Origin: Bacillus weihaiensis
Lineage (GTDB): Bacteria > Bacillota > Bacilli > Bacillales > Bacillaceae
Assembly (NCBI RefSeq): GCF_001889165.1
Contig: NZ_CP016020.1
Coordinates: forward strand, 2,702,501-2,766,500
DNA length: 64,000 bases
Reading direction: 5' to 3'
In this document: positions 28,595 through 38,624 of the stretch, piece after piece
Layout: each line of letters opens with the position of its first letter
Position numbering within the stretch: position 1 is the first letter of the stretch
Notes under the pieces: generated by a model
Database searches by the model: none
The model's input: the letters and a program-made list of their open reading frames with translations, nothing else
Told to the model about the DNA's origin: nothing
Translations under genes and position numbers: made by a program

Positions 28595-31500
28595 TTATTG
28601 AGTAACTTTTCTTCTTTGTACAAGTAGATATATGACGCCGATTGTTAGGATTATCAAACCAATCACTAACCAGTTATAGCTTGCTGTAGCGGTTGCTGGT
28701 AATGTATAGCCTTCCTTAGAAGGAGTAGAAACCTTTGTTACCTCTTCAGCTTTTTTAATTTCAGCAACTGCAAATATACTGAAATGCTTCGTGTCAACTG
28801 TTACAAGGCCATTATTATACGTAGCACCCGGAACAATCTCCCACTCGGACGTTTCTTCATTGAAGTAAAGAACTTCTATATTTTCTGGGTTTTTCACCTT
28901 TTTAGAATCAACTTCAAACACTAATTCTATTGCTTCATTAAAGCTATGAATTGGCTTTCCATTTACACTCAACGTAAAGTCATAAACTCCACTAATGAAG
29001 ATCTCACTTTCCATATCTGCTAAGCGTTTTACTGTTAAATCCGCTCCTTCTGGAATAAGTGTAAGAGGAATATTTACTTTAACACCAAAATGCTTAAATG
29101 ATAGAGTAACCACTTCTACACCTTTATCTGTTAAGAAGGAAATATTCTCTTTTGTTAGATTAAACGTAGATAGGATCGATTTAGAATCGTCTAATTCAAT
29201 AACAACCGTATCACCCTTACTAATTTTCTCTAAATCTTTATTCTCAACACTTGCTTTACCATCTTTGAGCTTCGCCTTAACAATAACTGTTTTTGTTTTA
29301 CCAGATGTCTCTTTGTTATCACCTTTCCCAGGCTTTGTAGGCTTTTCTGGTGTCCCTGGCTTACCTGGATTAACTGGTGTTTCTGGTGTTTCTGGTGTTT
29401 CTGGTGTTTCTGGTGTTTCTGGTATTTCCGGTGTTTCTGAATTCTCAGCAACTAATACTACCGTTCCACCTTCAGCATTACTCGGCATAACAACACTTAC
29501 TTCTTGGTTTTCATTTACAACATATTCTTTATTGTTATAAAGGTCACTTAACGTCGTTTCTGCAGGTACATCTACTTTAAATGTTGCTTCTTGACTCTCT
29601 GTATCTGTATTTAGTCCTACGAAAATTTGATCTTCCTTGTATTCTCTCTCAAACACAATATAGCCAGCTTCATCTCCACCTGCTACTTTTTCACGCGTAC
29701 CTTTTGAGAATACTTTTGAATAATCTGCACGGATGTTAAGTAATGTTGCATAGTGATCATGTAAATCGATTGCTTGAGGATCTTTCTTTTCATAGAGCTC
29801 CCAAGGCATTGCATCACGGTTTTGTCCGAATGCTAATATGTTTCCTTCTGAATCCTTTTTCCAATCTGACGTTCCAGAATTACCAAGCTCTTCACCATAG
29901 TAAATCACTGGTTGACCTTTTGATGTAATTTGAAGCGCTGCAGCGATTTTTAGTTTCGCAACATCTCCACCTACATATTCTGTTAAGAATCCATTTTGGT
30001 CATGACTGCTTAAAAATTGTCCTAATGTCGCATCACTATTTATTCGACCATTACGATCTTGTAAATACTCTTCAACCTCGTCAAGACTTCCGTTAACAAA
30101 TGCTTGAGCTTTATTCTTAAATTCAAAGTCTAAAAGAGAATCCATTTGACCTGTACCTAAATAGCCTCCATCATTGTCAACACTCGCTCCCCAATATTCA
30201 CCAATCATTTTAAAATTAGGGTCAATCTCAACTAGGCTATTTTTCAACGCTTGCCATGTAGCTTCCTCAACATGCTTCACTGTGTCAATTCGGAAGAAAT
30301 CAATTGTATCACCACGATCTGTTCTCGCTCTTTCTAACCACGCTGTTTGCCACTCAATGAGCTGATTTCGAACAGCTGGATCTTCTGTTTTAAAGTCAGG
30401 TAAATTATCAAGCTCACCCTTCACTTCATGACCAGGAATTTCCTCGTCACCAAGACGAAGCATTCCCTTTAGCTTATTGATTGCTTCCTCTGATGGAAGG
30501 TGTTTTGAGTCTGCTTCCCAATCATTATCGCCTTCCTCAGTATCAACCTCGCCTTTCATACCATAACCAGCATGATTGACAACAACGTCTAGCATAATTT
30601 TGATTCCTTTATCATGCGCCTTATCAATTAACTCTTTAAATTTATTAATATCTCCTAAGTGTGCATCAAGTTTTTCAAAATCCTCTGCCCAATATCCATG
30701 GTATGCATATTGCTTCGCTTCAAGGTCTCCACTCGTCGTAAAATCAAGACCTTTGTTGAAGTCAATATTGTCAACAATTGGCGTTATCCAAATTGTATTA
30801 ATTCCAAGGTCATCAATATAGTCTAATTCATCAATAATTCCTTGGAAGTCTCCACCATGATAGGCTTCTTTATGATTTGGATCATATTCATCTAAATCCC
30901 CGTCTTCTCCACCATTGTTCGATGGATCGCCATCCTTAAATCGGTCTGTTAGCATAAAGTAAATACGAGCCTCATCCCAATCAAAGGTGAGCTCATCACC
31001 AACCGATTGCTTTGGCTTAACTGTAACTTTCACCATTCCCTTATGTTTATTACCAAATTCATCAACCGCCGTAATAGTAAGTTCTTTCTCTCCAGCTGCT
31101 ACTGTATCACTTGCACCGATTGACACTTCACCAACAGTTTGATCAATCACGACTTTTTCTTTTCCACCAAGTGGTTGTAGATTGACAGATAATTCTTCAA
31201 TTGTCACATCTTCTTCTGAAGTAGCACTCGCAGATAAAATCGTATTTTCTCCGAACGTAAATTCTCCTGGTGACACACTCGCTTCAATCTTGACATCTGG
31301 ACGATTGTACGTGATTGTTGATTTACCATTCTTCGTATTATAAGGATCATTAATCTCTGTCGTTTTGCCATCCTTCGTGACTAAGAACGTGTATTCATAC
31401 GTACCTTCTTCAAGATCTGAAAGCTTATAAGAGAAGTATTCATTTTCTGCACTATACTCCATCTCATATTCTTTTCCATCTATTTTAACTTTCACAGAAT

Positions 31501-34500
31501 CAATGGAATCCATTGCGTCATTATTAAATAGCTCTTCATCACGATAGAAAAATGTTACTTCTCCATCCTCTAAAACAGGCCCTTCAACATGGGGCACTTG
31601 AGTATGTCCTGGTATGCCAGTTACCACCGTTACTTTCGTTATAATCGCATCTCGATCAATCTTCACATTATGATCATCACTATCAGGTGCTACCTTTGCA
31701 GTTGCCCAATCTGTTCCTTTACGTACTAGGAAGCCGATTGACTCAGTTTCAGGAGCAATTTCAACATTTGCAATGGCTGTATCTCCTTCAATTGACTCAA
31801 AGTTAATTTGATCATTCTTCACACCTGTATTCCAAACCCATAGATTCCATTCACCAAAATCTCCTGTGAAATCTCCGTTCGGTCTTACGTATTTAATACG
31901 AACGTAACGTTTTACATTCTCTTTAACGATTAGTTCATAAGAAACCAAAGCATCTCCAGAAGCTGCAGTAATCAGAACATTTCCTGGTTTGATACCTGTT
32001 ACTTGACCTGAACCGTTTACAGTTGCAATGGTTTTATCACTTGATGACCATGTCACCTTTGCATTTAGCATATCTTGATTAAATTGGTCTTTCACATGAG
32101 CTGTTAATTGCGTAGAATATGTTGCAAAAACAGAATCATTTCCAACAATTGTGATCGTATCTGGAACTAATTTTTCAACAATTACTTCAAGCTCAGCTTT
32201 AACGGCTCCTGCTTCAACAGTAATAATCGCTGTTCCTTCTGACTTTCCAACAATTTTCCCATTTGATACAGTTGCAACAGCTTCATCTGAAGAAGTCCAC
32301 GTTAGCTTTTCTCCAAGCATCACACGATTATTTTGATCTTTTGCATAAGCAGTTACTGTTTTCGTTTCACCTGGGTTAATAGCAAGTGAATCAGCACTCG
32401 CTGTGATAGTTGTTACTTCTGGTGTATATTCTGCTTCAGATTGGTCGTAAAGCACCATCATGGACAGGCCTTCAACAGAAACTTTACTACTGTTTATTGT
32501 TCTAATCGTTTCTGTACCAGCTTGGGTATGATCAACGACTACATTCCAGCTTCCATTCGCTGGTAAAGATACCTCTTTTGCTTCTTTGTTTGCATTGTAA
32601 ATGACAACAATATTTTTCCACATATCATTGTTTGCGTTATCTTTTAACTGATACGCTACTACATTATCATTTTGCTTTAAGACTTCAAGCTTTTCATTTA
32701 TCTCAGCTTTTGAATCCATTTTAAACGCTTCATGCTCTTTTCTTAACTCAATTAACCCTTTGTAATAGTTAAAGACAGATTGATAGTCATCCTTCAATTC
32801 CCAACGAATCATATTGATGTTGTCAGGACTCTTGTAGCTATTATGCTCACCGTATTTACTTCTTAACATTTCTTCCCCTGCATGTAGGAAAGGTATACCT
32901 TGAGACGTTAACACGATACCATTTGCTAATAGACTGCGTTTTACCCATTCATTATCAAGTGCATTTTCCTCTGTAATCACAGCATGTGGATTGTACGAAT
33001 CTGACCCATGCTCTCCATCTGTACCAGCCACTCTCATTAGCTTATCCCAAAGGTTTAAGTTATCATGAGCAGTTACATACGTAATGCTTTCCTGCGGTTT
33101 ATTTGTGAACTGATCAATTGCACCCTTAATCCCTGCTACGATATCGCCCTCTTTTCCAGTTGAGCCAGTAGCAAAGCCAGTGCTATTATCGTCACTTCCA
33201 CCCTTAATAGCTCCACGAATATTATCGTTAAAAACGGAGTATCCTTGATCTTTTTGAGTTCCTTTCACATGTTGCATAGAAGATGGAAGACTTGTTGATC
33301 CACCTGTCCATGGCTCACCGTAAAGTAAGATGTTAGGATCTACTTCGTTTTTCAATTCTTTAGTAAGCTCCTGCATAGTCTGCTTATCGATTAAGCCCAT
33401 TAAATCAAATCGGAAACCATCGATTCCGAATTCAGTGGCCCAGTAGTTCACAGAATCTTTAATATACTTTCGAACCATCGGACGTTCAGAAGCTACTTCG
33501 TTTCCAGTACCTGAACCGTTCGTAATTTTCCCTGTATCATCTGTTCTGTAATAATAGCCTGGAACAATCGCGTCAAACGGTGATTCTCCTTCAAGCTGAG
33601 TTGATTCATTCATATATGTGTGATTATAAACAACATCTGCAATCACTCGAATTCCATTATCGTGTAGAGATTGAACCATTTGCTTATATTCTCTTAATCT
33701 ACTTGTAGGATCTGTTGGATCTGTAGAATAAGACCCTTCTGGTACATTAAAGTGAATTGGATCATATCCCCAGTTGAATTTGGCATCAGTAGCATTAGGA
33801 TCATCCACTGTTAATTCATTAACAGAACCAAAATCATAGGTTGGTAGTAAATGAATATAGTTAACGCCTAATTCCTTTAAGGAGTCTATACCTGTCTTTA
33901 CTCCATTAGGGCCTGTAGTCCCCTCTTCTGTAAACGCTAAATATTTCCCCTTGTTTTCCATACCTGATTGTTCATTAATTGAAAAATCTCTTACATGTAA
34001 TTCATAGATAATAGCATCTGCAGGTGAAACAATCGCAGGCTTGTCCAAAGGATTAAATCCTGCTGGATCTGTGCTGTTTAAATCAACAATTACCGCTCTT
34101 TGACCATTAGCAGAGGTTGCAACCGCATAAGGATCTACCGCATAATTGATATCACCATTCGCGAATTCAACCTTGTACATGTAGTATTTGTTTTTAAGAT
34201 TTTCATTGATTTCAACTGACCATATACCATTGTCAGAACGATTCATTACTGTTTCTTCACCATCTGTATGATCGGGAACAAAAGCTCCTTCATACGTTCC
34301 TGCATCATCATAGATTGCTAGACTTACCTTTGTAGCAGTTGGTGCCCAAAGTTTAAATGAAGTACGGACAGGAGAATATGTAAATCCAAGATCCTCTCCA
34401 TCATAGAAGAACTTCTCGTCATTCAATACATTACGCATTGTTACTTGTTTGCCACCTACATCTCCAAGTGACACTTCGTAAAGCTTTCTCACATCTACTT

Positions 34501-35614
34501 TAGTTTCGTCTTCTAATGTAATTTTTGCTTTTTTACTATCAAGCTTCGTAGTCGTGGTCGCAAGTATTTCATTCGCTTCAACATCTTTAACCATCAGTTC
34601 CTGCTCGCCAATATCTTTATTCGTAGTGACGAAAATTTCAGACAGTGAATCCATTAACGCAGATTGAACATCAACAGACTCTGGAGACTCAATGGTGAAA
34701 ACTGAATTTCCATCTTTTTCTTCTTTGTTTAATGGGTCCGTAATTTCTTTTCCATTCCACATACGTTCATTACGAAGAAATTTGTATTGATATTCACCTG
34801 GTGCAAGGTCTTCAATCGTAACAGAAAAAACGTCATTGTCATTTAACGTCATTTCGTAAGCAGTATTTACATCCCATTCATTTAGAGATCCTATCACATA
34901 TACTGCTGTTTCTTTTTCTTCAGATTGCTTATACTGAAACGTCACACTTCCATCTTCATTGATAACAGGACTTTGAAGAACATCGACTTTAAATGTGGAA
35001 TTTCCATCAATTATCGGGTTTTTATTAACAGGATCGGTTATCCATTGGTCTCCATTAACAATAAACTTGTATTGATAGTCTCCATTTGTAAGCTTTTTGG
35101 TTAACTCCCAAACTCCATCAGATGTCTCCGTCATTTCAAGAGCTCCATCCTGCCATTCTGTAAAGCTGCCTGCAACTTTTACAGATTCAGCAGAACCGTT
35201 ATAAGTAAACGTTACTTGACCGTCACTGCTTACAACCGGGCTTTCATAATCCGGTGCTAATTCTTCCCCTTTTACGAGAACAAGGTTATCGTTTGGTAGC
35301 CACTCATTTTCATTTACAATAAACTTGTACTCATATTTCCCATCTTCTAATTCAGTAGTCAGCTTCCATACTTTCTCTGACTCCTCTGACATATCTAATG
35401 GTGATTCTTCCCAATTCGTAAAGCTTCCCGCTACTTTTACTGACTCTGCAGCTCCTTCATACGTAAAGGTCACAGTACCATCCTCATTAACGGTAGCTGG
35501 ATTCACCTCTTCTGCGCTAGCGTTTGCATAAGGAAGCATACCTGAAACAAGCTGTAATACTAATGAAAAGATAACAATTAACGATAACACTTTTTTATTT
35601 TGTTTTTTCAACAC
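28595..35614 (-). CDS. Giant sortase-anchored amylopullulanase
   Basis: 2339 residues. Signal peptide (1-33); three glycogen-binding E-set-like repeats (about 40-305); a type I pullulanase GH13 unit with NWGYDP (about 615), VIADVVYNHTY (655), FRFDLMG (731, nucleophile D), YGEPW (761, acid/base E) and TAHDN (845); two Big_2 domains (about 1070-1230); a CBM41-like domain (1236-1345); another E-set; a second GH13 alpha-amylase unit with LDVVVNHAG (1672), FRIDTVKH (1771), IGEYWG (1800) and SSHDQ (1868). Then a PET repeat spacer, a beta domain and an LPATA sorting signal (2305) with membrane segment and RRK tail. It should debranch and cleave starch or pullulan at the cell surface. Start GTG after GGGAGG. 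Confidence 0.93.
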   Translation of the reverse strand: MLKKQNKKVLSLIVIFSLVLQLVSGMLPYANASAEEVNPATVNEDGTVTFTYEGAAESVKVAGSFTNWEESPLDMSEESEKVWKLTTELEDGKYEYKFIVNENEWLPNDNLVLVKGEELAPDYESPVVSSDGQVTFTYNGSAESVKVAGSFTEWQDGALEMTETSDGVWELTKKLTNGDYQYKFIVNGDQWITDPVNKNPIIDGNSTFKVDVLQSPVINEDGSVTFQYKQSEEKETAVYVIGSLNEWDVNTAYEMTLNDNDVFSVTIEDLAPGEYQYKFLRNERMWNGKEITDPLNKEEKDGNSVFTIESPESVDVQSALMDSLSEIFVTTNKDIGEQELMVKDVEANEILATTTTKLDSKKAKITLEDETKVDVRKLYEVSLGDVGGKQVTMRNVLNDEKFFYDGEDLGFTYSPVRTSFKLWAPTATKVSLAIYDDAGTYEGAFVPDHTDGEETVMNRSDNGIWSVEINENLKNKYYMYKVEFANGDINYAVDPYAVATSANGQRAVIVDLNSTDPAGFNPLDKPAIVSPADAIIYELHVRDFSINEQSGMENKGKYLAFTEEGTTGPNGVKTGIDSLKELGVNYIHLLPTYDFGSVNELTVDDPNATDAKFNWGYDPIHFNVPEGSYSTDPTDPTSRLREYKQMVQSLHDNGIRVIADVVYNHTYMNESTQLEGESPFDAIVPGYYYRTDDTGKITNGSGTGNEVASERPMVRKYIKDSVNYWATEFGIDGFRFDLMGLIDKQTMQELTKELKNEVDPNILLYGEPWTGGSTSLPSSMQHVKGTQKDQGYSVFNDNIRGAIKGGSDDNSTGFATGSTGKEGDIVAGIKGAIDQFTNKPQESITYVTAHDNLNLWDKLMRVAGTDGEHGSDSYNPHAVITEENALDNEWVKRSLLANGIVLTSQGIPFLHAGEEMLRSKYGEHNSYKSPDNINMIRWELKDDYQSVFNYYKGLIELRKEHEAFKMDSKAEINEKLEVLKQNDNVVAYQLKDNANNDMWKNIVVIYNANKEAKEVSLPANGSWNVVVDHTQAGTETIRTINSSKVSVEGLSMMVLYDQSEAEYTPEVTTITASADSLAINPGETKTVTAYAKDQNNRVMLGEKLTWTSSDEAVATVSNGKIVGKSEGTAIITVEAGAVKAELEVIVEKLVPDTITIVGNDSVFATYSTQLTAHVKDQFNQDMLNAKVTWSSSDKTIATVNGSGQVTGIKPGNVLITAASGDALVSYELIVKENVKRYVRIKYVRPNGDFTGDFGEWNLWVWNTGVKNDQINFESIEGDTAIANVEIAPETESIGFLVRKGTDWATAKVAPDSDDHNVKIDRDAIITKVTVVTGIPGHTQVPHVEGPVLEDGEVTFFYRDEELFNNDAMDSIDSVKVKIDGKEYEMEYSAENEYFSYKLSDLEEGTYEYTFLVTKDGKTTEINDPYNTKNGKSTITYNRPDVKIEASVSPGEFTFGENTILSASATSEEDVTIEELSVNLQPLGGKEKVVIDQTVGEVSIGASDTVAAGEKELTITAVDEFGNKHKGMVKVTVKPKQSVGDELTFDWDEARIYFMLTDRFKDGDPSNNGGEDGDLDEYDPNHKEAYHGGDFQGIIDELDYIDDLGINTIWITPIVDNIDFNKGLDFTTSGDLEAKQYAYHGYWAEDFEKLDAHLGDINKFKELIDKAHDKGIKIMLDVVVNHAGYGMKGEVDTEEGDNDWEADSKHLPSEEAINKLKGMLRLGDEEIPGHEVKGELDNLPDFKTEDPAVRNQLIEWQTAWLERARTDRGDTIDFFRIDTVKHVEEATWQALKNSLVEIDPNFKMIGEYWGASVDNDGGYLGTGQMDSLLDFEFKNKAQAFVNGSLDEVEEYLQDRNGRINSDATLGQFLSSHDQNGFLTEYVGGDVAKLKIAAALQITSKGQPVIYYGEELGNSGTSDWKKDSEGNILAFGQNRDAMPWELYEKKDPQAIDLHDHYATLLNIRADYSKVFSKGTREKVAGGDEAGYIVFEREYKEDQIFVGLNTDTESQEATFKVDVPAETTLSDLYNNKEYVVNENQEVSVVMPSNAEGGTVVLVAENSETPEIPETPETPETPETPETPVNPGKPGTPEKPTKPGKGDNKETSGKTKTVIVKAKLKDGKASVENKDLEKISKGDTVVIELDDSKSILSTFNLTKENISFLTDKGVEVVTLSFKHFGVKVNIPLTLIPEGADLTVKRLADMESEIFISGVYDFTLSVNGKPIHSFNEAIELVFEVDSKKVKNPENIEVLYFNEETSEWEIVPGATYNNGLVTVDTKHFSIFAVAEIKKAEEVTKVSTPSKEGYTLPATATASYNWLVIGLIILTIGVIYLLVQRRKVTQ
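29374..29430 (-). repeat. Tandem 9-bp repeat coding PET spacer
   Basis: Six or so near-perfect copies of GGTGTTTCT (plus strand) encode a Pro-Glu-Thr repeat in the amylopullulanase. It is a cell-wall-spanning linker and is prone to copy-number change. Confidence 0.85.
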
Positions 35615-35643
35615 CTATTTCCCTCCCCAAAATTTGATGCACT

Positions 35644-35663
35644 TTGCGAAAACGTTTGCACAA
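35644..35663. promoter_or_regulatory. LacI/CcpA-type operator at the apu promoter
   Basis: TTGCGAAAACGTTTGCACAA overlaps the -10 and start region of the amylopullulanase gene. The GCGAAAACGTTTGC core is the shape bound by LacI/GalR regulators such as MalR or CcpA. Confidence 0.6.
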
Positions 35664-35687
35664 TATTCAAAATGAGAAAGATTTCAA
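35660..35687 (-). promoter_or_regulatory. Promoter of the amylopullulanase gene
   Basis: Minus strand: TTGAAA (35682-35687), 16-base spacer, TATTGT (35660-35665), about 50 bases before the start codon. Confidence 0.6.
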
Positions 35688-35706
35688 TATAGAAATCTTT
35701 TTTTGG

Positions 35707-35720
35707 TGTAATCGTTTTCA
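35707..35720. promoter_or_regulatory. cre site (CcpA) upstream of apu
   Basis: TGTAATCGTTTTCA matches the cre consensus TGWNANCGNTNWCA at every position. It lies 20 bases upstream of the -35, so CcpA-mediated catabolite control of the starch-degrading enzyme is likely. Confidence 0.75.
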
Positions 35721-35789
35721 GAAAATGTTCCTTTTTAGCATAGCACGATCAATCAACCAATTCAATAAAAAAGAAAGCGTTTTATCATG

Positions 35790-36311
35790 TTAGTCTGCAT
35801 TTTCTGTCAACCATACGGCTACTTCATATAATGATGGAAACTGAAAGTCTCCTAACTCTTCTTTCCCAACTAGAATGGTTTTTGTACCTGCAAGTTTTCC
35901 CGCTTGAATATCAACATCACGATCTCCCACCATATAACTTTCAGCTAACTGAATTTGATGTTTTTCAGCTAACCGAGTAAGCATTTGGGGTTCTGGTTTC
36001 CGGCATGCACATCCTGCATGTGGTTTATGTGGACAATAGATGATATCATCAACTCTTCCACCAGCTTCCGCTATATCCCTCTTCATCTTCTCATGTACTT
36101 TATGTAGCATGGTTTCTTTCATATACCCTAACCCTACTCCACCTTGATTCGTGACAACAAAAACCATAAATCCTGCATCATTTAATTTCTTTATCGCCTC
36201 TCCCACTTTAGGTAATAAATACATTTGCTCTGGTTTGTTCACAAATTTTACTCGATTCGTTAATACCTCATTTATAACTCCATCACGATCTAAAAAAACA
36301 GCTTTTTTCAT
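35790..36311 (-). CDS. HAD-IIIA phosphatase (GmhB-like)
   Basis: Small HAD hydrolase resembling D-glycero-D-manno-heptose-1,7-bisphosphate 7-phosphatase or histidinol-phosphatase. Motif I FLDRDGVINE (residues 5-14), motif II VVTNQGG, a zinc-loop CPHKPHAGCACRKP and the final GDRDVDIQAG are all present. The open frame extends far upstream, but the ATG at 36311 has AAAGGAG at the right distance. Divergent from ligD. No heptose genes are nearby, so the substrate is open. Confidence 0.85.
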   Translation of the reverse strand: MKKAVFLDRDGVINEVLTNRVKFVNKPEQMYLLPKVGEAIKKLNDAGFMVFVVTNQGGVGLGYMKETMLHKVHEKMKRDIAEAGGRVDDIIYCPHKPHAGCACRKPEPQMLTRLAEKHQIQLAESYMVGDRDVDIQAGKLAGTKTILVGKEELGDFQFPSLYEVAVWLTENAD

Positions 36312-36373
36312 TGTTATTCTCCTTTCATGAAATGCATCGAATTTGTTCATATTAATACTAAGGAGTGATACAT

Positions 36374-38206
36374 ATGAAACCCATGCTTCCAACATTACAA
36401 TCAAGTCTTCCCTATCAGAATGAATGGATTTACGAAACAAAGTATGACGGATTTAGAGGAATTTTATCTATCACAAGTACCACGATTAGCTTAACAAGTC
36501 GAAATGAAAAATCTCTAAATCATTCGTTTCCTGAAATTATTGAAACAGTAGAGGCTATCCTACCATCATTATCTTCTTTAGTGCCTCTTACTATAGATGG
36601 TGAAATCGTTCAATTAAGAAATAATCATGCCTCAGATTTTGAAACCATACAAATTCGTGGTCGTTTAAGAAGTACTGAAAAAATTAGGATTTTATCTAAA
36701 GAAGCGCCTTGCTCTTTCTTAGCCTTTGACCTATTAGAAGTGAGAGGATCACTTATAACAAATCAACCTTTAGAAAATCGAAAACATCAGTTAAGAGACC
36801 TATTTGAATCCTTGCAATTACCTCTAACCGTGAGAAAGTCTAACGACAATATCTTACAGTATGTTCCATACTCAACCAACTATTCAGAACTATGGGAAGA
36901 GATTTCACTTAAAGGTGGAGAAGGAATCATAGCTAAGCATAAAAACAGTAAATGGGAGAGCGGTCACCGATCTAAGCAATGGATTAAGGTAAAAAATTAC
37001 AAGCGCGCTCATTGTTTTATAACAGGGTATGACAAAGAAAATGGGTACTTTCATCTTGGCGTGTTTCGTAATGGTGTCATTATACAGGTCGGTGTTGTTT
37101 CTCATGGTATGTCTAGTGATGAGCGATCTGCTTTACTGACCATCATTTCTGAAAACAAAGGTAAAGAAAATGATTTCTTTATTGAGATAGCACCTGCCAT
37201 CATAGTTGAAATTCAATTTTTATCACTTTACAAAGAACAACTTAGAGAACCATCTTTTTCAGGCTTTCGTTTTGACAAACAAATTGAAGAGTGTTCGTGG
37301 GATATGCTATTGCTATCTACCGCACCAATTCATAAAGAAGTCGTAATCACACATCCAGACAAACCACTTTTTAAAACGGTTGATGTAAAAAAGGAAAAGT
37401 ACTTAAGCTATTTGTTTCAAATCTCTGATTACATGCTACCTTTTATCAATGATCGTTTGTTAACGGTCATTCGCTTTCCCCATGGGATGTTTGGTGAAGC
37501 CTTTTATCAAAAAAATTGTCCTGACTATGCACCCGACTTTATCAAAAGAGCGCACTCAGAAGATATTGAGTATATTGTTTGCGATTCTCTCTCAAGTTTA
37601 TTATGGCTAGGAAATCAACTTGCCTTTGAGTTTCATATCCCGTTTCAAACCATCAATAGTAAAAATCCAATTGAAATTGTGTTTGATTTAGATCCTCCTT
37701 CAAGAGAATACTTTCATTTAGCTGTTAAAGCAGCTCAGGAAATGAAAAAGATTTTCGACCAATTTCAATTGAAAACATTTCCGAAGTTATCCGGTAATAA
37801 AGGGTTGCAAATACATATTCCTTTAACCAAAAATTCACTAACTTATGATCAAACAAGAGTTTTCACACAATTTATTGCTGAATATCTTGTTACTACCTTT
37901 CCCGATGATTTTACAGTTGAACGAATGAAGAAAAACCGTGGTAATCGATTGTACCTTGACTATATACAGCACGCTGAGGGAAAAACAATCATAGCACCTT
38001 ATTCCCTTAGAGGAAAAAACGATGGAGCCTTCATCGCCGCACCTCTTCATTGGGAGGAAGTAAACGATGAATTAAACATAGAACAATTTACTATGGATTA
38101 TGTTCTAGATCGAATAAAAACACTAGAATGTCCATTTAAAGAATATTACACTAGCCCACAGGATAGTATGATTGAACCAATTATTAGAAAAATATTAACT
38201 GAATGA
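36374..38206 (+). CDS. ligD: NHEJ ATP-dependent DNA ligase LigD (LIG-POL)
   Basis: Ligase domain first: ETKYDGFRG carries the nucleotidyl lysine (about 24), then DGEIV and GGEGIIAKHKNSKW, and an OB-fold to about 300. The primase-polymerase domain follows (about 320-605), with DLDPP metal-binding residues near 440 and FPKLSGNKGLQIHIPL near 475. There is no phosphoesterase domain, as in Bacillus LigD. It joins and fills broken ends with Ku, most likely in spores. The GTG at 36365 overlaps the ribosome site; the ATG at 36374 is chosen. Confidence 0.94.
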   Translation: MKPMLPTLQSSLPYQNEWIYETKYDGFRGILSITSTTISLTSRNEKSLNHSFPEIIETVEAILPSLSSLVPLTIDGEIVQLRNNHASDFETIQIRGRLRSTEKIRILSKEAPCSFLAFDLLEVRGSLITNQPLENRKHQLRDLFESLQLPLTVRKSNDNILQYVPYSTNYSELWEEISLKGGEGIIAKHKNSKWESGHRSKQWIKVKNYKRAHCFITGYDKENGYFHLGVFRNGVIIQVGVVSHGMSSDERSALLTIISENKGKENDFFIEIAPAIIVEIQFLSLYKEQLREPSFSGFRFDKQIEECSWDMLLLSTAPIHKEVVITHPDKPLFKTVDVKKEKYLSYLFQISDYMLPFINDRLLTVIRFPHGMFGEAFYQKNCPDYAPDFIKRAHSEDIEYIVCDSLSSLLWLGNQLAFEFHIPFQTINSKNPIEIVFDLDPPSREYFHLAVKAAQEMKKIFDQFQLKTFPKLSGNKGLQIHIPLTKNSLTYDQTRVFTQFIAEYLVTTFPDDFTVERMKKNRGNRLYLDYIQHAEGKTIIAPYSLRGKNDGAFIAAPLHWEEVNDELNIEQFTMDYVLDRIKTLECPFKEYYTSPQDSMIEPIIRKILTE

Positions 38207-38530
38207 ACTTCATAAATTGAATCCTTTGAGCCCATGGCTTTCAAGAGGCAAAAAAGGAGTACTTCCCCAAAATGTCTAGATAAATAAGCACCAAACAGAC
38301 TTACAAGACTGGATGAGGATATTTTCTTCTCCGTCAAGTCCATAATTGAATTGGTCTTTAACCAGATTATCAACTTATGGATATAATGACATACCAACGT
38401 ATTTCAAAACACTTCCTCTGAGATTAAAGTAAAGCTATAAACAATATAATCAATAAGAAAAGTGCACGACACGTGGAGCAAGACAAACAAATAATGTACT
38501 AAATTTTATACTCTCTATCCAAAGAAAAAA
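38207..38530. other. Intergenic gap between ligD and the RND gene
   Basis: About 320 bases. A minus-strand open frame overlaps the end of ligD but has no ribosome site or recognisable family. Nothing else seen before the RND terminator. Confidence 0.4.
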
Positions 38531-38564
38531 CACGAAATCCGAGAAGGAATTCTCAGGTTTCGTG
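38531..38564 (-). terminator. Terminator of the RND efflux gene
   Basis: CACGAAATCCGAGAA pairs with TTCTCAGGTTTCGTG (two mismatches) around GGAA, followed on the minus strand by TTTTTTC. Confidence 0.82.
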
Positions 38565-38624
38565 CGTTATTGACTGTCTATTCAAATTAAATCATGTGCT
38601 AGAGTTCTCTTACCTTGGTACTCA

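Noticed and set aside
29374-29430. CRISPR-like repetition
   Set aside because: The repeat is 9 bp, in frame and without spacers; it encodes a Pro-Glu-Thr linker.
28995-29540. 181-residue plus-strand frame
   Set aside because: It is antisense to the repetitive end of the amylopullulanase gene; the 9-bp repeat keeps other frames open.
35678-35704. Terminator-like hairpin upstream of the amylopullulanase
   Set aside because: AAAGATTTC/GAAATCTTT with T run is on the plus strand where no gene reads in, and it overlaps the -35; probably fortuitous.
38146-38397. 83-residue minus-strand frame
   Set aside because: It overlaps the 3' end of ligD and has no supporting site. A decayed gene is possible but unproven.
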